In this document: positions 1 through 5,702 of the stretch, in pieces | Layout of the letters: the number at the start of each line of letters is the position of its first letter | How positions within the stretch are numbered: position 1 is the first letter of the stretch | Source: Candidatus Izemoplasmatales bacterium | GTDB lineage: Bacteria > Bacillota_I > Bacilli_A > Izemoplasmatales > Hujiaoplasmataceae | Direction: 5' to 3' | DNA length: 5,785 bases | NCBI GenBank assembly: GCA_028707415.1 | Contig: JAQWBC010000077.1 | Location: 1-5,785, forward strand | Position numbers and translations under genes: made by a program | The notes under the pieces: generated by a model | What the model was told of the DNA's origin: nothing | Seen by the model: only the letters and a program-made list of their open reading frames with translations | The model's database searches: none

Positions 1-120
1 AACATTTTTAACATATGCTCCTACACTATCAATATCTATAGAAGGTACTCGTTGTAGTTGATATATGTCTGTTCCGGTTTTATATGTAATTGAATCTTCT
101 GCATTAATTGTGACTCTGAA
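1..120 (-). CDS. Possible fragment of an unrecognised protein, minus strand, unrelated to the operon
   Basis: On the minus strand one frame is open from about position 159 down to the window edge. The part from 120 to 1 has protein-like composition: a polar, beta-rich stretch including NAEDSITYKTGTD and later RVPSIDIDSVGAY. It is the only one of the six frames open throughout 1-120. All three plus-strand frames contain stops here, so it is not the missing front of the neighbouring HolB gene. I do not recognise the family. The stretch is AT-rich like the rest of the window, so composition does not show whether it comes from another organism. About 40 codons is short and the open frame could be chance. 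No start or stop codon of the gene is visible, so if real it is internal to a longer gene truncated at both ends. Confidence 0.3.
105..120. other. Probable chimeric or rearrangement junction (left)
   Basis: HolB-like coding in the plus frame can be followed leftward only to about position 118-121. Continuing in the same frame gives a Cys/Phe-rich stretch that is unlike the domain, then a stop at 91-93, and no other plus frame rescues it. On the other side, a minus-strand open frame runs from here to the window edge. The switch in coding strand within a few bases suggests two DNA segments joined here, by an assembly or amplification artefact or by a true inversion. The exact base cannot be fixed by eye. 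Confidence 0.5.
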
Positions 121-546
121 TATACAAACAATTATGAAGAGGCAATCAAGATTGCCGAATCAGAGGAAATGATGACGGTTTTTAAATTGGTTCCGGAATT
201 ATATGGAATCGTCGACAATTCCCAAAAGTCGATGGTTTTGCGATTTCGTGAAGTTCGGGATTTGATATTTACTACCACAGAAATAACCGATTTCTTTTTA
301 ACTTTAATGATTTTGTATCAAAAAGACTTGTTAAACTGCAAGCTGAGACATATAACTCAAATCGTTTGGATGCCAGACATCAAACAAATTGAAAAATTGG
401 CTATACAAGTTTCGCAACAAAAGATCGAAGATAATCTTGAAAAAATGCTAACATTGAAAACGCGTTTAAAATTCAACATCATCGATAGTCTGGCTTTTGA
501 CAATCTGTTGATGAATCTAGAAAGAGGGTTTTTTAATGCTATATAA
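121..546 (+). CDS. holB: DNA polymerase III subunit delta', C-terminal fragment (5' end missing)
   Basis: HolB (delta') is a stator subunit of the clamp loader that places the sliding clamp on primed DNA. Only the last 141 or so residues are present. They begin near Tyr-Thr-Asn-Asn followed by EEAIKIAESEE, which resembles the start of the helical C-terminal domain of Gram-positive delta' proteins (a TNN/GN segment, then an Ala-rich helix). A long helical stretch follows with no catalytic motif. The AAA+ ATPase-like domain and zinc module that should precede it are absent, and an in-frame TGA lies at 91-93. The ATG codons at 169 and 172 are internal and have no convincing ribosome site. The assignment rests mainly on position: holB lies directly before ricT in Bacilli, and here the two overlap by 11 bases. 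The truncation looks like a sequence junction near 105-120 rather than a natural short gene. Family assignment is moderately sure because this domain is poorly conserved. Confidence 0.65.
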   Translation, partial: YTNNYEEAIKIAESEEMMTVFKLVPELYGIVDNSQKSMVLRFREVRDLIFTTTEITDFFLTLMILYQKDLLNCKLRHITQIVWMPDIKQIEKLAIQVSQQKIEDNLEKMLTLKTRLKFNIIDSLAFDNLLMNLERGFFNAI

Positions 547-1399
547 TGTTGTTTCAATTAATTTTTCCAAATTAGGAAAAAAATACTATTTTGAAACCGC
601 GAATCTTGATTTACAATTTGGCGATAAAGTTATCGTTGAAACAATCCGGGGACTAGAACTGGGATTTGTTGCCGAAAGCCCAAAGGCAATTGAGGAATCA
701 GAATTAATTCAACCTTTGAAGCCAGTTTTACGGAAGGCTACCGATAGAGATTACCAACAATATCTAAACAATCAAGAAGAACAACCGGAAATATTAACAA
801 GGTGTTCCCAACTGATTAAGAAAAACAATTTGGATATGAAATTATTAAATTGTGAATATACGCTTGATCGTGCCAAACTCATAATTTATTTTAATGCCGA
901 AGGTCGGGTTGATTTTCGTGATTTAGTTAAAGATTTAGCCAACCAATTTCGGGTCCGAATTGAATTACGGCAAGTCGGAACTCGTGATGGTGCGAGAGTG
1001 CTTGGTGGTATCGGACCTTGTGGACTATTAACCTGTTGCACAACGTTTCTTGGTGAATTTGAAACCGTGTCGATTAAGATGGCTAAAAATCAAAATTTAT
1101 CGCTTAATCCGACGAATATTTCCGGGCTATGTGGAAAATTATTTTGTTGCATCAATTATGAGGACGCTAATTATAAAGAATATCGCAAATCGATGCCTAA
1201 ACTCGATTCATATGTCTTTACTGCCAATGGACGGGGAAAAGTCGTCCAAGTCAATTTTCTGACACAAACCGTGAAAGTTGAATATCCGGATCGAACAGCA
1301 ACTTTATATCCAGTGTCGGAGTTGCAGTTCAAACAACCAGCGACGGAAGATGATTTAGGAACTCCAGCAGAAAAAGACTTAAAAGATCTTGAAGGGTGA
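536..1399 (+). CDS. ricT: PSP1-family regulatory iron-sulfur protein RicT (YaaT)
   Basis: RicT is known from Bacillus as part of the RicA-RicF-RicT (YmcA-YlbF-YaaT) cytoplasmic complex, which binds [4Fe-4S] clusters and directs RNase Y to mature certain operon mRNAs. This 287-residue protein has the family's full length. The PSP1 domain covers roughly residues 5-210, with a beta-rich N-terminal part (FGDKVIVET, then GLELGFV) and a highly conserved core: ELRQVGTRDGARVLGGIGPCG, the following TCC, and later GLCGKLFCC. The six Cys at 162, 167, 168, 199, 204 and 205 fit the Cys-rich core of RicT; which of them bind a cluster is inferred from the family. The C-terminal 25 residues are acidic and variable. 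The start at ATG 536 is preceded by AAAGAGGG at 521-528 with a 7-base spacer, a strong ribosome site lying inside the end of holB, so translational coupling is likely. The stop is TGA. Confidence 0.92.
   Translation: MLYNVVSINFSKLGKKYYFETANLDLQFGDKVIVETIRGLELGFVAESPKAIEESELIQPLKPVLRKATDRDYQQYLNNQEEQPEILTRCSQLIKKNNLDMKLLNCEYTLDRAKLIIYFNAEGRVDFRDLVKDLANQFRVRIELRQVGTRDGARVLGGIGPCGLLTCCTTFLGEFETVSIKMAKNQNLSLNPTNISGLCGKLFCCINYEDANYKEYRKSMPKLDSYVFTANGRGKVVQVNFLTQTVKVEYPDRTATLYPVSELQFKQPATEDDLGTPAEKDLKDLEG
1391..1398 (+). promoter_or_regulatory. Ribosome binding site that favours a TTG start for trmN6
   Basis: GAAGGGTG, within the last codons and stop of ricT, resembles a Shine-Dalgarno sequence. 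From its GGG core (1394-1396) the gap to TTG 1403 is 6 bases, while ATG 1412 would be 15 bases away. The spacing favours the TTG. Confidence 0.5.
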
Positions 1400-1402
1400 C
1401 CT

Positions 1403-2164
1403 TTGAAACCAATGGATAAGCAAGATAATCGAGAAATCGTCAATGATCTTTTGGGTTACGAAGGGTTGAAAATTATTCAACGCCCGGACATGTTTAATTT
1501 TTCTTTGGATTCAACATTACTTGCGGATTTTGTCAGAATTCCGGCAAAAATTCGCAACATTATGGATTTTGGGACCGGAAATGGTCCCATCCCCTTGTTT
1601 TTGACTCTTAAAACGTCAATTCCCATTATTGGTGTTGAAATTCAAAAAGAGGCATATGAACTAGCTAAACGAAGTGTTGATCTCAACGGTCTTGGGAAGC
1701 AAATTACTATTATTAACGCTGATATCAATGATCTTCATCATCAATATGAGATGAGTTCAATTGATTTAATCACATGTAACCCCCCATTTTTTAAATATTC
1801 TCCGAGGGCAATTACTAATAAAAATGATTATTTGACAATAGCTCGACATGAATTATTAATCGATCTCGAAGGAATACTGGTTCAGGCGAGGCGTTTATTA
1901 TCAAACGATGGGACGTTATTCATGATCCATCGAGTCGATCGACTTGAAGAATTAATCTTGGCGTTAAATGCTCATCGGTTAGCAATCAAACGCCTTAGAT
2001 TTGTGTACCCCTTGCAAGGCCGTGAAGCAATTTCGGTTTTGGTTGAGGCTAGTGCTTCTGGGAAAATCGGAAGTTTGAAGTTGCTGGAACCGCTATATGT
2101 CTATGATGAGTCCGGAAACTATTCTAAGGAAATATTGACCATATTTCGGTATGGAAAGAAGTGA
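1403..2164 (+). CDS. trmN6: tRNA1(Val) (adenine(37)-N6)-methyltransferase-like protein (TrmN6/YabB family)
   Basis: This is a class I SAM-dependent methyltransferase of the TrmN6/YabB group, whose E. coli member makes m6A at position 37 of tRNA1(Val). The 253-residue length matches B. subtilis YabB. Family signatures run in order: IIQRPDMFNFSLDSTLLADF at 24-43, the SAM-binding motif I MDFGTGNGPIPL at 54-65, the acidic ribose-binding residue in GVEIQ (Glu79), NADIND at 105-110, and the catalytic NPPFF at 126-130 typical of N6-adenine methyltransferases. IARHE further on is also characteristic. The tRNA substrate is inferred from the family. It starts 3 bases after ricT, probably at TTG 1403 because of ribosome-site spacing; ATG 1412 would remove only three residues. 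It overlaps rsmI by 14 bases if that gene starts at 2151. In B. subtilis yabA lies between ricT and this gene; here there is no room for it. Confidence 0.9.
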   Translation: MKPMDKQDNREIVNDLLGYEGLKIIQRPDMFNFSLDSTLLADFVRIPAKIRNIMDFGTGNGPIPLFLTLKTSIPIIGVEIQKEAYELAKRSVDLNGLGKQITIINADINDLHHQYEMSSIDLITCNPPFFKYSPRAITNKNDYLTIARHELLIDLEGILVQARRLLSNDGTLFMIHRVDRLEELILALNAHRLAIKRLRFVYPLQGREAISVLVEASASGKIGSLKLLEPLYVYDESGNYSKEILTIFRYGKK

Positions 2165-3017
2165 TGGCATGGAACGACGACAAAACTATCAAAACGAGAA
2201 GCCAACTTTATATCTAATTCCCACGCCGATCGGTAATTTAAAGGATATGACTTTTCGGGCGATTGAAACAATGCAATCCGTTGATGTCTTGTTTGCGGAA
2301 GACACTCGAGTGACACGAAAACTGTTAACGCATTACGAAATCAAAACCGATTTGAAATCGTATCATGAACATAATAAAGCAATTAAAACCGAAGCCATTC
2401 TTGACTATTTAAATACCGGAAAATCGGTTGGTTTGTGTAGTGATGCAGGAATGCCATTATTAAGCGATCCAGGGTTTGAGGTCGGACAAGCCGCTTTTCA
2501 AGCGGGATTCAATGTTGTTGCCTTGCCGGGAGCTTCGGCGGGAATCACGGGATTAGTTATGTCCGGGTTCCGAGCTCATCCTCATGTTTTTTATGGCTTC
2601 TTAGATGCCAAATCCGGAAAAAGGAAACAAGAACTAAAACGATTGCAAATGATACCATTTACTCTGGTTTTTTACGAAGCACCGCACCGAATTAAGGATA
2701 CCATTTTGGATATAATGCAAGTGTTTGGTAATCGGCAGGCGGTTGTTGCCCGCGAAATTTCCAAAAAATTCGAAGAAATAATTCGGGGAACACTATCGGA
2801 ATTGGCTAGTTTAGATGATATTCAAGGCGAGATTGTGCTGATAGTCGATGGCTACAATTCCATGATTGAAATCAAAGATTTGGTGCCTATATCTAAAGCA
2901 GTGGATGATATGATTGGCCAAGGAATGACCAAATCCGAGGCAATGAAAAAAGTAGCAACAGATCGTGCAATTGCTAAGAGCGTTGTTTATCGAGAATATC
3001 TTAAAAGCCATGAATGA
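2151..3017 (+). CDS. rsmI: 16S rRNA (cytidine(1402)-2'-O)-methyltransferase RsmI
   Basis: RsmI methylates the 2'-O of C1402 in the P-site region of 16S rRNA, tuning decoding fidelity together with RsmH. The protein has the complete tetrapyrrole-methylase-type fold signatures of the family: LYLIPTPIGNLKDMT at 20-34, FAEDTRVTRKLL at 48-59, SYHEHN at 70-75, SDAGMPLLSDPG at 97-108, ALPGASA at 124-130 and YEAPHR at 175-180. A short C-terminal helical segment (about 240-285, including GMTKSEAMKKVA) matches the usual small C-terminal domain. The length of 288 residues is normal. The start is ambiguous: ATG 2151 overlaps trmN6 and lacks a clear ribosome site, whereas ATG 2169 (282 residues) follows GGAAAG at 2153-2158 with a 10-base gap and may be the true start. 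The first conserved residues begin only at residue 18, so function is unaffected. The stop is TGA. The GIY-YIG gene (yazA) that precedes it in Bacillus is absent. Confidence 0.95.
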   Translation: MERSDGMERRQNYQNEKPTLYLIPTPIGNLKDMTFRAIETMQSVDVLFAEDTRVTRKLLTHYEIKTDLKSYHEHNKAIKTEAILDYLNTGKSVGLCSDAGMPLLSDPGFEVGQAAFQAGFNVVALPGASAGITGLVMSGFRAHPHVFYGFLDAKSGKRKQELKRLQMIPFTLVFYEAPHRIKDTILDIMQVFGNRQAVVAREISKKFEEIIRGTLSELASLDDIQGEIVLIVDGYNSMIEIKDLVPISKAVDDMIGQGMTKSEAMKKVATDRAIAKSVVYREYLKSHE

Positions 3018-3030
3018 GAGCTTTCTTTAG

Positions 3031-3039
3031 TGCTATAAT
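3031..3039 (+). promoter_or_regulatory. Extended -10 promoter upstream of the DJ-1-like gene
   Basis: The nine bases TGCTATAAT form a perfect extended -10 element (TG, one base, TATAAT at 3034-3039). No good -35 is seen at 16-18 bp spacing (the candidate at 3011-3016 is a poor match), but extended -10 promoters often do without one. A transcript would begin at about 3046 and reach GGAG at 3064 and the ATG pair at 3068/3071 after a short leader. This would allow the DJ-1-like gene and metG to be transcribed independently of the upstream operon. It lies in the gap between genes if the later start of the next gene is right. Confidence 0.55.
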
Positions 3040-3063
3040 ATCATATAATAAAAGCATAGATTC

Positions 3064-3067
3064 GGAG
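3064..3067 (+). promoter_or_regulatory. Ribosome binding site of the DJ-1-like gene
   Basis: GGAG directly precedes two ATG codons (3068 and 3071), and a TTG follows at 3077. Spacing is 0, 3 and 9 bases respectively. None is ideal for an ATG, but all three favour a start here over ATG 3014, which has no visible ribosome site. Confidence 0.45.
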
Positions 3068-3070
3068 ATG

Positions 3071-3628
3071 ATGGATTTGAAAATCGTGTGTTTATTAGCG
3101 GATGGATTTGAAGACATTGAAGCGTTAGGAACGGTCGCTATTCTTAGGCGCGGTGGCATCCTAGTCGACTTAGTGAGTGTTTTTAATACTCCTAAAGTGG
3201 TGGGGGCTTTTAAGATCACAGTAATTCCTGACAAAATGATGAATGAAATTACCGATAAAGAATATGACGGAGTCTTTATCCCTGGCGGCGGAGCCGTAAA
3301 GATTATGCAAGGTAGTCCGGCTGTATTAAAATTAATAATGGCTTTTGCGGCCAAAAAGAAATTGTTGGCGGCAATATGTGCCGGACCAATTCTTTTAGGA
3401 ACACTAGGATTATTGGATGGAATCCGATATACAAGCTTTCCTTCCACGGAAACGTTTATTCCTAAAGGCATACGCATCGCGAGTCCGAGCGTAATTGCCG
3501 ATAATATCATTACCGGCGCCGGAGCCGGATGTGTGTTTGAATTTGCATATGATGTCATTACTGTTGCTTTAGGAAAAGAAAAAGCTGAAGAAGTAAAAAA
3601 ACGCATGTTATATCACGTATACGAATAA
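3071..3628 (+). CDS. DJ-1/PfpI (ThiJ) family protein
   Basis: This is a class I glutamine-amidotransferase-like protein of the DJ-1/ThiJ/PfpI superfamily. Members include deglycase/glyoxalase-like enzymes, chaperones and redox sensors; the substrate here cannot be told from sequence. From ATG 3071 it has 185 residues, close to the usual 180-190. Visible motifs are LADGFEDIEA at 9-18 with the conserved acidic Glu17, FIPGGGA at 69-75, and the nucleophile elbow AAICAGP at 100-106 with Cys103, which corresponds to the reactive Cys106 of human DJ-1. GAGAGCVFEFA near the C terminus fits the conserved final segment (GPGTSFEFA in DJ-1). The His that follows the nucleophile in human DJ-1 (THP) is replaced in the segment TSFPS. 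The frame is open back to ATG 3014, which overlaps the rsmI stop as ATGA, but those 19 codons do not resemble the family and contain a promoter-like element. A cytoplasmic location is likely, since no signal peptide is seen. metG follows after 16 bases. Confidence 0.88.
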   Translation: MDLKIVCLLADGFEDIEALGTVAILRRGGILVDLVSVFNTPKVVGAFKITVIPDKMMNEITDKEYDGVFIPGGGAVKIMQGSPAVLKLIMAFAAKKKLLAAICAGPILLGTLGLLDGIRYTSFPSTETFIPKGIRIASPSVIADNIITGAGAGCVFEFAYDVITVALGKEKAEEVKKRMLYHVYE

Positions 3629-3644
3629 AACAAGAGGTATATTT

Positions 3645-5579
3645 ATGAAAACATTTTATATTACAACCCCAATCTATTACCCCAGCGGTAAATTTCATAT
3701 TGGAACAGCATACACTACCTGCCTTTGCGATAGCATAAAGCGATATAAAACCATGCAAGGATATGATGCCCGAATGCTTACGGGAACTGATGAGCATGGC
3801 CAAAAAATTGAGCAATCTGCCCACAACGCCGGGAAAACACCAATCGATTATGTCGATTATATCGCCCAAATTGCTCAAGATTTATGGAAGACTTTAAAAA
3901 TAACCAATGACGATTTTATTCGAACTACCGAATTGCGACACACGGCTGTGGTTCAAAAAATCTTTGAACGATTGCTTGCTAATGGTGATGTCTATTTAGG
4001 AAAATACTCAGGGGCATATTGTGTCGAAGACGAAGCTTTCTTCACACCAACGCAGTTATTACCGGGGGGATTGTGCCCCGATTGCGGAAGGCCAACAAAA
4101 ATAGTCGAAGAAGAAACATATTTTTTGCGGTTATCCAAATATTCTGACCGATTATTAAAATATATAGAAGAAAATCCTGATTTCATCACTCCGGAAACTC
4201 GTAAAAACGAGGTCCTAGCTTTTATCAAATCGGGATTAAATGATTTAAGTGTTTCTCGAACCTCATTTAGCTGGGGAATACCCGTGAAAAGCAATCCAAA
4301 ACATGTTGTCTATGTTTGGATTGATGCTTTAAGTAATTATATTACTGCGCTTGGATATGGTTCACATGACGATCATTTATTTCAAAAGTACTGGATTAAT
4401 GGCGATGAAGTTGTCCATGTTATTGCTAAAGATATCCTCCGTTTTCATGCGATATTTTGGCCAATAATCTTGATGGCTCTGGACATTCCTATTCGGTATC
4501 GGTTACTTGTCCACGGCTGGTACTTAATGAAAGACGGAAAGATGTCAAAATCAAAGGGCAATGTTATTTATCCAGAAGCACTAGTTTCCCGTTATGGTCT
4601 TGATGCATTCCGCTATTACATTGTCAAAGAATTATCATATGGAAACGATAGTGTATTTACTCCGGAAGATTTCGTCGCTAGGTTCAATAGTGATTTAGTC
4701 AATGATTTAGGAAATTTACTTAGTCGTTCCGTTGCAATGGTCAACAAATATTTCCACGGTCATGTTCAAAAAACTGAACATCAACACGAATTAAAACAAT
4801 ATGAGCGGGAATTGGAACAAATAGCGGAACAGACCATTGTAAACTACCAAGAGAATATGGATGAATTTAACGTTGCCAAAGCGCTCGGAGAAGTATCGCG
4901 GCTCATTGCTCGAACCAACAAGTTAATTGATGAAACAGCCCCATGGGCTTTAGCAAAAAATCCTGATTTAATGCTCGTATTAGAATCAGTTCTTTACCAC
5001 CTTTTAGAAGCTTTACGAATGGCTTCGATTATGTATACTCCGATTTTAATCGATTCTCATCCCCTGCTTTTTAAAGCCCTCGGGGTTGCGTCGGAGGAGC
5101 AAAGCTTACAGAATTGTCATTTCGGCGCCAAAGACCAATATGATATTGGGACTGATGTAACGCATTTGTTTCCCCGCCTAGATGTTGAAAAGGAAGTGGA
5201 GTATATCAAAGCTTTGATGAACGACAAACCGGTTACAATTGCCAAGCCAGACAAACCGATTATTACCATTGACGAGTTTAATCAAACTGAAATAAAAGTC
5301 GGGAAAGTAATCAGTTGCGAACAGCATCCCAATGCAGCTAAATTATTAGTTTTACAAATTGATACTGGAGATCGGAAACGTCAAATTGTATCTGGAATCG
5401 CCGAAATTGCTTTACCGATTACTCTTATTGGCAAGAACTTGATGGTAGTTACCAATTTGCAGGCAGTTAAACTGCGTGGTATCTTATCAGAAGGAATGAT
5501 TCTTTGCGGTGAACAGGGTGGCAAGCCAGTGTTACTCGAAGTTCCTAGCGATTTAGAGCCCGGGTCGATAATCCGTTAA
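3645..5579 (+). CDS. metG: Methionyl-tRNA synthetase with C-terminal tRNA-binding domain
   Basis: This class I synthetase charges tRNA(Met), both initiator and elongator. The 644 residues match the long Gram-positive MetS form (664 in B. subtilis). Order of domains: a Rossmann catalytic core with PIYYPSGKFHIGTA at 9-22 (the HIGH box reads HIGT, 18-21) and GTDEHGQKIE at 47-56; the connective-peptide/zinc-knuckle insert around 120-150; the adenylate-site segment VYVWIDALSNYI; the KMSKS loop at 299-303; a helical anticodon-binding domain to about 510; and a C-terminal EMAPII/Trbp111-like tRNA-binding domain from about 543 to 644 (EIKVGKV, HPNAAKLL, VSGIA, LRGILSEGM) that in relatives mediates dimerisation. 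In the knuckle, Cys126, Cys144 and Cys147 are present, but the fourth position, normally Cys, is Asp129. ATG 3645 is preceded by AAGAGGT at 3632-3638, giving a 6-base spacer. There is no T-box leader in the 16-base gap, so expression depends on upstream promoters. The stop is TAA. Confidence 0.97.
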   Translation: MKTFYITTPIYYPSGKFHIGTAYTTCLCDSIKRYKTMQGYDARMLTGTDEHGQKIEQSAHNAGKTPIDYVDYIAQIAQDLWKTLKITNDDFIRTTELRHTAVVQKIFERLLANGDVYLGKYSGAYCVEDEAFFTPTQLLPGGLCPDCGRPTKIVEEETYFLRLSKYSDRLLKYIEENPDFITPETRKNEVLAFIKSGLNDLSVSRTSFSWGIPVKSNPKHVVYVWIDALSNYITALGYGSHDDHLFQKYWINGDEVVHVIAKDILRFHAIFWPIILMALDIPIRYRLLVHGWYLMKDGKMSKSKGNVIYPEALVSRYGLDAFRYYIVKELSYGNDSVFTPEDFVARFNSDLVNDLGNLLSRSVAMVNKYFHGHVQKTEHQHELKQYERELEQIAEQTIVNYQENMDEFNVAKALGEVSRLIARTNKLIDETAPWALAKNPDLMLVLESVLYHLLEALRMASIMYTPILIDSHPLLFKALGVASEEQSLQNCHFGAKDQYDIGTDVTHLFPRLDVEKEVEYIKALMNDKPVTIAKPDKPIITIDEFNQTEIKVGKVISCEQHPNAAKLLVLQIDTGDRKRQIVSGIAEIALPITLIGKNLMVVTNLQAVKLRGILSEGMILCGEQGGKPVLLEVPSDLEPGSIIR

Positions 5580-5617
5580 ACTCTTGAGAAAACATTTACA
5601 GATGCGATGGATTTTTG

Positions 5618-5646
5618 TTGACTAAAAATAACCTTGATGGTATTAT
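5618..5646 (+). promoter_or_regulatory. Sigma-A-type promoter downstream of metG
   Basis: TTGACT at 5618-5623 and TATTAT at 5641-5646 are separated by exactly 17 bp. Each differs from the vegetative consensus (TTGACA, TATAAT) by one base. Transcription would start at about 5652-5654 and run rightward. Its own gene is not in the window because the sequence changes to unrelated DNA near 5700. At least 45 bases of leader lie between the start site and that point without a clear ribosome site, so the natural downstream gene, or a structured leader, is missing. Confidence 0.65.
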
Positions 5647-5696
5647 ATTGAAGGTACGTTTTTGTTTATCCCACAAGCTCTTTAATATCAATTTAA

Positions 5697-5702
5697 GGTA
5701 AG
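5697..5702. other. Probable chimeric junction (right)
   Basis: To the left the DNA is AT-rich intergenic sequence carrying a promoter. To the right it is about 63% GC (54 of 86 bases by count) and encodes conserved mid-protein sequence of pyruvate formate-lyase. The lyase frame has a TAA at 5694-5696, two codons before the homology begins, so the enzyme cannot extend leftward. An abrupt change in composition and codon use, entering a gene in its middle, fits two unrelated molecules joined in assembly or amplification. Confidence 0.8.

Noticed and set aside
1..120. A frameshifted N-terminal continuation of HolB
   Set aside because: All three plus frames contain stops here and none shows AAA+ or clamp-loader motifs.
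169..546. A complete small gene starting at ATG 169
   Set aside because: No ribosome site precedes 169, and the HolB-like sequence continues upstream of it to about 121, so this is the tail of a truncated gene.
1050..1262. A second plus-strand frame inside ricT
   Set aside because: It lies inside the most conserved part of the PSP1 domain in another frame and resembles nothing; a shadow frame.
3001..3606. A 201-codon open frame on the minus strand opposite the DJ-1-like gene
   Set aside because: It is fully antisense to a gene with clear family motifs, its translation is Ser/Ala/Pro/Ile-rich without recognisable motifs, and it has no ribosome site. It looks like a by-product of codon bias.
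3629..3644. T-box or other leader riboswitch controlling metG
   Set aside because: Only 16 bases separate the genes, with just a ribosome binding site; there is no room for a structured leader.
536..5579. Mycoplasma-type genetic code (TGA as Trp)
   Set aside because: ricT, trmN6 and rsmI all end at TGA at the expected family lengths, and Trp codons are TGG.
5580..5617. Rho-independent terminator after metG
   Set aside because: There is a T-run at 5612-5616, but I could not find a GC-rich inverted repeat before it.
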